DNA from: Iris pallida
Lineage: Eukaryota > Streptophyta > Magnoliopsida > Asparagales > Iridaceae
DNA length: 64,000 bases
Assembly (NCBI GenBank): GCA_029216955.1
Contig: JANAVB010006998.1
Location: forward strand, 1,912,692-1,976,691
Direction of reading: 5' to 3'
The notes below the pieces were generated by a model. It searched no databases and was not told where the DNA came from. It saw only the letters and a list, made by a program, of their open reading frames with translations. Positions 56,943-64,000 of this stretch are shown piece after piece. The position numbers and the translations under genes were made by a program. Each line of letters starts with the position of its first letter. The stretch's first letter is position 1.

Positions 56943-57312
56943 CTATGCGGCATTCTGCGACACTATGCAGCCTTCTGTAGCACTATGCAAGCCATACGAC
57001 TGCGGCACTATTCATTCCATGCGGCTGCGGCACTATTCATGCGGCTGTGGCACTATTTATTCCATGCGGCTGTGGCACTATTAATTCCTACGGCTACGGC
57101 ACTATTCATTCCATACGGCTGTGGCACTATTCATGCGGCTGTGGCACTATTCATTCCATGCGGCTGCAGCACCATTCATGCGGCTGCGGCACTATTTATT
57201 CCATATGGCTGCGGCACTATTCATGCGGCTGCGACACTATTCATTCCATGCGGCTGCGGCACTATTTATGCGACTGCGGTACTATTCATTCTATGTGGCT
57301 GCGGCACTATTC
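56943..57312. repeat. GCGGCTGCGGCACTATTCAT array in the LTR of Y
   Basis: About 16 units of ATGCGGCTGCGGCACTATT, alternating mostly between 20-base and 25-base spacing (the longer with an extra CATTC). Because 20 plus 25 is divisible by three, all plus-strand frames stay open, giving false ORFs. It occupies the place of the looser ATGCGGCT array in X. Confidence 0.9.
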
Positions 57313-57946
57313 ATCTTCCCTTTCAAATTCAGCACAAATAAACTAGAAAATGCTGAAATCTTATTTTGGTCATAACTTTCTCAAAACAAGTCAAAATCTA
57401 ACTTTTCAAAGGTCTATTTTGGGTAAAATTGAATTCTCTACAACATGGAACAATCAAAACTTGAAAATAATGGAGTTTAATAGATCAAAACCCAAAAAAA
57501 CCGAAAATAATACAAACTTAGATCTACATGAATCCATCCACCAAAATGAAAAATGTCAAGTTCTAAAGTGGCTTAAAATCAACTAAGGAAGGGAATGGAA
57601 CAATAAAACTTGAGATTCCTAATGAAGCAAGTTGCATTTGCCTAGGACTTGGTAGGTGGGAGGCGTAAATAAAGAAGATGAAGAAATAAATGAAGAAGTG
57701 AATGAAGAGAGAGAGAGAGGAGTTGGGTTATATATCAACCCTCTCCATCTCAAACCAAGCCAAGCCAAGCCAAGCCAAGCCAAACCAAGTCAAATTGAAC
57801 CGAACCGATCAAATAAACCAAGTCAAGATTAAACCAAGACTAGGCAAAGCAAAACAAGTCTAACTACCGTCCACCTGATAAATGCCAGAAATCTCGTATA
57901 CGCATACAAAAATACGTATAACGGAAAATGAGAATGATAGTATAAT

Positions 57947-58061
57947 CCGGAGTTCTGATACGGAACTCCGGTAACTATGAAAACACGTAGTTCCGATAAG
58001 GAATTGTGGTAACTATGGAATATCCGCAGCTCTGGTAATGAGACAGCGGTAACTCTATGGG
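57947..58061. repeat. Three copies of a 38/39-bp unit with a perfect hairpin
   Basis: Units start at 57951, 57989 and 58028 (AGTTCYGATA, GGTAACTATG). The first copy contains 9-base inverted arms CCGGAGTTC / GAACTCCGG with a 7-base loop (57947-57971). The later copies have lost perfect pairing. Confidence 0.8.
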
Positions 58062-58080
58062 AAAGTAGCCCAAGCACACG

Positions 58081-58800
58081 GTGTATTTTTCTCCCCACCC
58101 ATGTGACTTCACGAATCGTATCTACGAGTCGCTCAGTCAGACCTCTATCTAGTAGAACGAGTCACAACTAGAATAGTAATAGTGCACGCATATCAATGTC
58201 ATTGTCCTAGAATCAACTCGAATCTCCGTACAATAAGATGTAACAAAGTTTGAAAATTCGTCAATAATGTAGTGTCACATGAATATGTCCTAGGGTCAGA
58301 GTATAACCCGCAACGAATTTGTTACGGTTTTGCAAAGGTGAATGTCTAGGGTCGATACCCGATGACCACCTGAATGTGATTCGGACGCGAAGTACCGAAC
58401 ACGGCCCTAGGTATTGCAATTATATACTCATAAATAAATATTAAGAATGTTAAATAATATAACTGAAGTACAAGAATGGCAAGGTACACTTGCATGGCCC
58501 CGGTCACTGAAGAGGAATAGTTGGTCCAACGTCCAAGTCCGAAGAGTCCAAAGAGTCTAAAGAGCCTATAGAATAATTTATGAATTAATTAATTAATAGC
58601 TACAAGAATTACTTATAACAATACTCATGGCTTATTAGCTAAAAGTTGTATTATGGTTTATGGCAAAAAGTACTAAAGTTGATGCTAATGCATTAAGGTT
58701 TGATGGTCCAAATATTTTAAGCTATATCAATTTACCTTAAGTTTATGTAATACAATGAAATAAAAATAAAATAATAAAACAATAATAAAACCCAAAAGAA
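58081..58800. other. Unclassified intergenic stretch
   Basis: No protein-like frame. It could include the remainder of the Y LTR. The latter half (58440-58800) is AT-rich. Confidence 0.4.
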
Positions 58801-58814
58801 AACTTTACAGTACA

Positions 58815-58885
58815 CTAAACATGGGCTTTGAACCCAATCCCTCTTCACCTAACAACCCAGCATTCAACAAAGTGTGCTAGTTCTC
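58815..58885 (-). repeat. tRNA-like SINE head 1
   Basis: On the minus strand TAGCACACTTTG (58868-58879) resembles a pol III A box and GGTTCAAAGCC (58824-58834) a B box, spaced as in a tRNA. No cloverleaf is evident. Confidence 0.35.
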
Positions 58886-58940
58886 ACTACTGTTAGAACA
58901 TTAACCTCTATAACTTAAAACAAGGAGCTTCCTAAAAAAC

Positions 58941-59034
58941 ACACCTACACAAAAACCACCAACAGCACACACAAAAATCCTCCTTACACACCCACACAAA
59001 AACTACCGACATCACACACAAAAATCTTCCTTAC
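58941..59034. repeat. 47-bp tandem duplication rich in ACACAAAAA
   Basis: ACACCTACACAAAAACCACC at 58941 and ACACCCACACAAAAACTACC at 58988, each ending TCYTCCTTAC; period 47. It lies between the two tRNA-like heads. Confidence 0.75.
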
Positions 59035-59057
59035 AAAAATTACTTCTTTCTTTTTTC

Positions 59058-59128
59058 ACTCCCTGGATTCGAACCCAGGACCATTCCGCCCACTACTGCA
59101 TGCTTCAACAAGTTGAGCTATTACTCAC
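59058..59128 (-). repeat. tRNA-like SINE head 2
   Basis: Minus strand: A-box-like TAGCTCAACTTG (59109-59120) and a perfect B box GGTTCGAATCC (59065-59075) within CCTGGGTTCGAATCCAGGG, a 5-bp T-stem. The acceptor arms do not pair, so it is a tRNA-derived SINE or tRNA relic, not a functional tRNA. Confidence 0.5.
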
Positions 59129-59637
59129 ATTTTTATATATAATGCTTATGCTATTTATTAACCTTCGCAACCTAATTCCCTCCTTCCTTTATATTATTAC
59201 TACACACAGGACCCAGTACTCTTCCCTGCTCGAATTTTTTTTGAACTCATGCTCATGCACCATAATTCCATTGATACTAACAGTAAAAAAAGGAAGGAGT
59301 AATATATATCTTCCAATATTCACACACCAAAACAATAAATGTCATTGGCTCTCTTTAAAAAAAAAAATTTCTCTAGCATACGTATGTTAATAAGGAAGGT
59401 CACCACCTCTCCTAATAGGAAGGATCCTTCATGTACTGGTGTTCTCTTCCATGCATCCATGTAGATTATAAATGGTATTCTATACACACCAACATTAATC
59501 CATAGCTAACCCAAAAACCTGATGTTATATGATTTCGCCATACCTATCAGACTACAGGGGCACCAATACTTAAAAAAAAAATTGAAAAAAAGGAAACTGG
59601 AGATTCGTGGTAAGTAGTATACCACAAGAAACGGTTA

Positions 59638-59832
59638 AGGTGGATTATTCCCGATCATAAACTCCTTTCGGATGCCGGATATGAATTCGCGACGCACCGA
59701 AACAACTTGATCGGCCACCGGTGCTTCGACGGAACACGCGCACAGGGCAGCACTGAGTCCAGAAGTCGCAGGACTGCACGCTGGGGTTGACGACTGCGGA
59801 AGGAAAAATACGATGGGGACGACAATGTTCAT
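59638..59832 (-). CDS. Possible first exon of a host gene
   Basis: A 64-codon frame from the ATG at 59832 (MNIVVPIVFFLPQSSTPACS) is GC-richer than its surroundings. Upstream on the minus strand is a classic plant leader (AAACCTAGCCGCCGCC at about 59860-59880), a TATA-like CTATATTTATTC (about 59912-59924) and a GGCCCA site (about 59978). The N-terminus is hydrophobic, perhaps a signal or anchor segment. A GTGCGT donor-like site occurs inside (about 59690). No downstream exon is recognised and no family match is evident; it may be a gene fragment. Confidence 0.3.
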
Positions 59833-59900
59833 GAGAGGGTGGTGGAACGGGAGTTTTCTTTTGTGGCGGCGGCTAGGTTTTGGTGGAAAAGGAGGAAAAG

Positions 59901-59985
59901 AGATAAGAAGGAGAATAAATATAGGGAGAGGGAGTTAGGTTTCACGTGTGGGTTTAGCTAAGGTTGTTGGCTGTCATGGGCCTTA
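59901..59985 (-). promoter_or_regulatory. Possible promoter of the 59832 frame
   Basis: TATA-like CTCCCTATATTTATTC lies 80-90 bases before the ATG, with a GGCCCA (site II/TCP-type) word about 60 bases further upstream. Inferred only from spacing and word content. Confidence 0.3.
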
Positions 59986-60260
59986 GGGTGAGCTGGCCAG
60001 TGAATTAAGGAAGGGGAAATACAACATAATACTAAGCCCACCAAGGACAATCTTAATTCCTAACTAAGCTCTGCCAACAATCTTAGTTAATAATGATTGA
60101 TAAAGGGAAAAAAAACACTTAGGCCTTCTATAAAAATGAAAATTTCTAAGCTCAGCCTATGAATCTTAATAGGATGCTAAGGCTAAATAGGAATCATGTA
60201 CCAATATAATTCAAGTTGATTTAATTAAGCACGCACAAGATAAGTCCAAAATTTTAATTG

Positions 60261-60263
<3 letters not shown>

Positions 60264-60319
<56 letters not shown>
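60264..60319. repeat. (TA)n microsatellite, about 28 units
   Basis: Uninterrupted TA dinucleotides directly before the Tat remnant. Confidence 0.98.
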
Positions 60320-60322
<3 letters not shown>

Positions 60323-60384
60323 TAATGTACAACAAATTTAATTTGGCCAACAAAAATGTTATGAATTATATAAAATGACTAAAA

Positions 60385-60511
60385 AGTTTTGGGGGCTCAT
60401 ACTTATGTTGTAAGCAAAGTTTTCTCTAACGGAGCTTATTAACTAACCGAGATGGACAGCCGAATCGCTATGATGCCTATCAATTGCAAATTCTTGAAGA
60501 AATATCATGTT
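60385..60511 (+). pseudogene. C-terminal tip of a third Tat pol
   Basis: KFWGAHTYVVSKVFSNGAY, then a stop and shift, then MMPINCKFLKKYHV and TGA. It matches KWEGPYVIEIVFSNGAY to KFLKKYYV at 18318-18437. The rest of pol is absent; the microsatellite lies just upstream. Confidence 0.75.
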
Positions 60512-60679
60512 TGAAAACGTGTACTATGTACTTACTTTAAATCATTCAAAATCCCCAGCAGAGTCCGTTTATAACATCTACTACATCATTACAAGCATAA
60601 TCTTTTGATACCCAGTTGTTTTAAAAGATATCTTGTTCTTGAGTCCCAGTCGGCCCAAAGATAAACAACAGATATACGA

Positions 60680-60840
60680 ATTCACGTCCATATTACCTCT
60701 GATAATGTCGTTCCAGAAATGGTAATACTCTAAAATTATATTCTGTCATGTCCATCTTTCCTCTGAAACATATATAGTGAGTATTGTTATTTTCAAGAGG
60801 TATGTCACGTCCTGTACCTCTGAACATATGTCTTAATCCT
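60680..60840. repeat. Diverged CATGTCCAT...CCTCTGAA units
   Basis: GTCCATATTACCTCTGATA at 60687, TCATGTCCATCTTTCCTCTG at about 60747, and TCACGTCCTGTACCTCTGAA at about 60807; spacing about 60. These are related to the units at 19130-19360 in the complete Tat element. Confidence 0.5.
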
Positions 60841-61028
60841 ATCTATTTTTTGTATCTCAAACAGATACGTAATAAGTAATAGAGCCATAAAAAGGTCATC
60901 ATTCTTTTTATTCAATATATGTGAACACAGAAAATTATTACATTCATCAAAAAAGTTATTACAATCAGATAACTTTACTTTGAAGGCTGAGTACTATGAT
61001 CAATAATCAGCTTCTTCAAAGATTCAGC

Positions 61029-61304
61029 TCATTCTGCCCTCGTGGAAATCACTCTTAATCTGGCAAAATTTCTCTGAGTCTCTGGTTCAAAAGGTTGCAA
61101 TGAAGTAATTTGGCGTTCAATTTTTGTACCCTGATCTCGGACAAATTCATCTCGTTGCCTCATTAGATCATCCAGACGACTCGAGGCAGCTTGATATAAT
61201 CCCAGCACTTCTTTCTCACACTTCCTTGCTATTGTAACTACTGCATGAAGTCTAGCCATTTCAGCTTCCAGCTCTTGAAGACGAGCTTTGTTGGCCCATT
61301 CCAT
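61029..61304 (-). CDS. Antisense ORF of the third Tat remnant (91 aa, coiled coil)
   Basis: From an ATG at 61304: MEWANKARLQELEAEMARLH, then RKCEKEVLGLYQAASSRLDD and RQRDEFVRDQGTKIERQITS. Charged heptads indicate a coiled coil. The frame is open upstream to 61376, but a 3' splice-like AAAATCAG just before the ATG suggests that the upstream part is intron. It lies 3' of the pol tip on the opposite strand, as at 18497-18793 in the complete element, though the sequences are not obviously alike. Confidence 0.45.
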   Translation of the reverse strand: MEWANKARLQELEAEMARLHAVVTIARKCEKEVLGLYQAASSRLDDLMRQRDEFVRDQGTKIERQITSLQPFEPETQRNFARLRVISTRAE

Positions 61305-61637
61305 GGTCACACCTGATTTTAATAATCGACATAAACTTAAGTAAATACACAAAATATACGAACTACTGCTAATCATTTCAGGTCTTGTGAAATCAATATC
61401 AACAAGCGTACTACTGCATCAGCAAGCACGTAAATCATCATTCTGAAGCTTACTTTCATTGGAATCTAGTCCGAGTCATTTTACAATTTATTATATATTT
61501 TTATCTTTATTGAGTCAAGAATATAAATTGTAAGATCGACTGGATAATACTGGCTTAGGTTAATCATAGTCCACTTTTCTATATAGCCTACATATCCATA
61601 TTCCACCGACCAAAAAGTTCAATTCCATCTGCAACAA

Positions 61638-62394
61638 TGTTTTACAAATGTTTAACATTTTTACCTAGACAGAACTCAAGCCGAGTTCGGCTCGGGTTCG
61701 GTCCGAACTCTAACCGAGTTCGGTCTGTTTAAATTTAAATATTTGTTGCCTCCAAATCTGCATGCAACGTTCATCTGCGAAATCTTTGTATCATAACTCT
61801 GCCAGAACTCTGCCCGAGTTCGGTCCTAGAAAATACCTATAAATAGAAGGGAATTTCTCATTCCAAATCACTCAATCAATTTCATCTTCTCTTCTCTCTT
61901 TAATAAGTGTTTTCAACCGATCAAAAAATTTTATATCACACCTACACTCCTCTTAGCTAAAACCAGTAATATTTATTTCGATCTAGAGTCTTTTGGTTCT
62001 CAAGAGTTGTAGAGAGTTTGTTCAAAGTACAGAAACTATCTCTGTTATGGAGCCGGTGGTGCGCTCGTAACCAAGCACGCTAGTATGAAGTTGGTCGTGC
62101 ACTTGTCACCAAGCACGGTATTGTAAGAGACTGCAAACTCTCAATTAGCTTGTGCCTTAGTGGATTAACATCGAACAAGAGTACTCGAGACTGGATTAGT
62201 CCTCTCAGAGGGATACAATATACATCATTGTGTCACTGAGTTTGATCTTTCTATCTCTTGCTATATTTATTTATTGTCTCTTATTTGCTGCCATAGTTAT
62301 CTGTTTATAATTTTTAAATTGGTGATTATTTTCTGCTGCACTCGCACTTACTCTATTTACTACCCTCCCTCTAGAGGTGCTCAACGGTCCTACA
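61638..62394 (+). repeat. 5' LTR of a second copia element
   Basis: The end is firm: CCTACA at 62394, two bases before the PBS. The start is inferred at TGTTTTACAAATG. CCGAGTTCGG/CCGAACTC palindromic words recur at 61690-61735 and 61815, followed by a TATA box CTATAAATAGAAGG at about 61837. Confidence 0.6.
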
Positions 62395-62396
62395 AG

Positions 62397-62408
62397 TGGT
62401 ATCAGAGC
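62397..62408 (+). promoter_or_regulatory. Primer-binding site of the second copia element
   Basis: TGGTATCAGAGC, initiator tRNA-Met type, two bases after the LTR. Confidence 0.9.
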
Positions 62409-62446
62409 AGGTTATATTATAATATAACAAACCATAGAGAGTATAT

Positions 62447-63867
62447 ATGACAGTTGTGAAATCAATATTCAACGGTGAAGGACAATCCATAAATTGACCT
62501 CCACTATTTGATGGTACAAATTATACCTACAGGAAAACACGGATGACCTTCTTCTTAAAGTCTCTTGACTTTGATCTTTGGTCTATAGTTATTGACGGTT
62601 ATAAGAAACCGGCACCTACAGTAGTTGATGGCTTGCTCGTAGATAAGCCTCATGACAAATATATAGAGGCTGAAAAAGCAAAGGCTAGTCTAGATGATCG
62701 TGCCTTCAATACACTGTTCTGTGCAATTAACAAAACGGAATTCAACAGAGTTTCAACCTGTAAGACGACTCACGAGATTTGGAAACTTCTTGAGGTAACT
62801 CATGAAGGTACTTCCCAAGTAAAGGAATCTAAAATCAGTAGACTAACACAGGAGTATGAATCTTTTAAGATAAAATCTGGTGAGTCAATTACACAGATGT
62901 TCACACGTTTCCTTGATATTACTAATCCTTTGTAATCTCTTGGTAAGGATTATAGTAATCATAAAAAGATCAGAAAAGTGCTGTGGGCTCTAACCAAGAA
63001 CTGGAACCCAAAGGCAACAGCAATCATTGAAGAAAACGATCTCACCACCATGTCTCTAGAAACATTGATGGGCAAGCTCATGACCCATGAGCTTGATCTG
63101 CAAGAGTTTGAAGAAGCGACCCCAAAAGAAAAATCTATCGCCTTTAAATCTCAAGCCAGAAAGTCTACATGTAATAATTCTGAGGAAGAATCATCAAGTG
63201 GTGATGAACAAGCCCTACTAGTGAAGAACTTCAGAAAATTCCTAAAGTTTGAAAAATCAAACAGAAGGAAGAGAGATGTCCAAGAAAGCAATAAAGATGA
63301 AACAATATGCTTTGGATGCAAGAAATCAGGGCACATGAATAAGGACTGTCCAACTTCGAAGAAAAGCAGTCCATACGATAGATCAAGATCAAGCAAAAAA
63401 TCAACAACCAGTCGAAAATATGCAAACACAAGTATCTGGCATAAAAGCGATGCTAGTGATACAGAGGAAGAAGACAGACCCTGTGGAAATGCCAATGTCT
63501 GTCTTATGGCTTTTGATAAGGTATCCTCAAACCCTTTATATGATGATTTTACTTTCGATGAATTAGAAAATGCCTTCAGTGAACTACTTGAAGAACACAG
63601 AAATGTGCTTGACAAGTATAAGCAATCTTAAAAAGAGATTAAGGCATACACAACCGAGATAGCTAGATTGTCCAGTCTTATTGAAGTCATCAAAGAGACG
63701 TATACTACCGGTAAAATGGAAGAGATAGCCAAGCTTAAAGTAGTCTATCATGAGGCTATCCTCAAAGTTGATAAGAAAGAAAGAGACAATGTCAAAATAC
63801 AAGAGTTACATGACATAGAGAAGAAGAAGCACTAAGTCACAGAACAAAGACTCTCAGACATGATTGC
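62447..63867 (+). pseudogene. Second copia gag, interrupted at 63868
   Basis: The start ATGACAGTTGTG at 62447 leads to FNGEGQSIN, a TGA, then PLFDGTNYTY, a long capsid segment (IWKLLEVTHEGT), a TAA at 62933, WNPKATAIIEENDLTTMS, a CCHC knuckle CFGCKKSGHMNKDC (about 63309-63350), a Ser/Arg-rich stretch, and a coiled-coil tail with stops at 63629 and about 63833. It is the same family as 5579-7421. The frame is cut by an LTR at 63868, so protease and the rest of pol are displaced beyond the window. Confidence 0.85.
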
Positions 63868-64000
63868 TGTCACGACCCGCACCCACTGTGAGGGTACGAG
63901 AACGTAACAACGCCCAGCCTACGCCGCAGTGTCGGCGGTAGAACGCTGTCCTAGGTCACTGTCACTACCACATTTCTAGTGTGAGGGTATTTTTGTCATT
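63868..64000 (-). mobile_element. LTR inserted into the copia gag region
   Basis: TGTCACGACCCGCACCCACT begins at 63868. Its first 90 bases match 330-419 in reverse. ATTGC at 63863-63867 would be the 5-bp target duplication; its partner lies beyond the window. The start pattern resembles TGTCACGCCCC of X and Y, suggesting a minus-oriented gypsy element. Confidence 0.8.

Larger units (their letters stand above)
55281..58080 (-). repeat. 5' LTR of element Y
   Basis: Starts TGTCACGCCCC (plus strand) and aligns in blocks with the X LTRs throughout, more diverged. The right end is approximate because there is no partner LTR in the window. It contains the array at 56943-57312, an AAGCC run at 57755-57790 and hairpin repeats at 57947-58061. 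The other Y LTR is missing: pol runs into fragment Z instead. Confidence 0.8.

Noticed and set aside
56985..57375. Three overlapping plus-strand frames of 84-118 codons
   Set aside because: Produced by the 20/25-base repeat spacing; low-complexity translations in every phase.
59058..59128. A functional tRNA gene
   Set aside because: B box and T-stem are good but acceptor and anticodon arms do not pair; better read as a tRNA-derived relic or SINE.
330..63957. One giant transposon with terminal inverted repeats (330-419 and 63868-63957)
   Set aside because: The 90-bp matches are LTR ends of a common family pointing away from each other's interior; the right one starts a new insertion into copia gag, and the interior is a patchwork of unrelated nested elements.

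Overview
This window looks like a gene-poor, repeat-dense stretch of a flowering-plant nuclear chromosome. The evidence is plant-type Ty1/copia and Ty3/gypsy LTR retrotransposons of several lineages, a CACTA (En/Spm) DNA transposon, introns with GT-AG borders and canonical TATA boxes. No rRNA, organellar or bacterial-type gene organisation is visible. The species cannot be told from the sequence. Almost all recognisable coding sequence belongs to mobile elements, most of it broken by stops and frameshifts. The only hint of a host gene is a weak promoter plus first-exon candidate near 59640-59990 (minus).

Layout. 1-419 is the end of an LTR. 420-1640 is the 3' end of an old Tat-type gypsy element. 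1640-3950 is unclassified. 3950-8145 is a rearranged copia element (LTR, gag scrap, second LTR, PBS, gag, protease, integrase). 8146-35745 is a tandem pair of long gypsy-type LTRs (A and B), each split by a younger insertion. LTR A carries a complete 14,019-bp Tat/Ogre-like element (8383-22401; TSD GTAAC; 1103-bp LTRs; tRNA-Arg-type PBS; dual RNase H). LTR B carries a 5,403-bp CACTA element (29895-35297; TSD ATT; 28-bp TIRs). 35750-38500 is a second, truncated Tat element. 38527-39885 is a minus-strand gypsy gag/PR/RT fragment. 39890-58080 is a chromodomain gypsy element on the minus strand (Y), cut inside its chromodomain region by a complete relative (X, 40076-50700; TSD GGAAT; about 2.8-kb LTRs). 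58080-60385 is intergenic, with two tRNA-like SINE heads, microsatellites and the host-gene candidate. 60385-61440 is another Tat remnant. 61638-63867 is the start of a second copia element, cut at 63868 by an LTR of the same family as that at 1-419, in opposite orientation.

How the parts work together. Each autonomous element carries the usual replication set: capsid (gag), protease, reverse transcriptase, one or two RNase H domains and integrase. These are flanked by LTRs that hold promoter and termination signals, with a PBS and polypurine tract for priming. The CACTA element keeps intact ends, a spliced TNP1-type accessory gene and only the C-terminal DUF4216 part of its transposase, so it looks non-autonomous.

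The most unusual signal is an antisense gene set between pol and the 3' LTR of the Tat element. It has three separate reading frames or exons on the minus strand, each behind its own TATA-like box. One has a 91-base first exon, a GTAAGT donor and a strong polypyrimidine-CAG acceptor. Equivalent antisense frames occur in two other Tat remnants in the window. Other notable signals are an in-frame TAG at the identical gag position in both X and Y, a shared non-canonical post-LTR primer region, LTR-resident ATGCGGCT arrays, and a TTTACGC/GCGTAAA motif spread through the whole Tat element.
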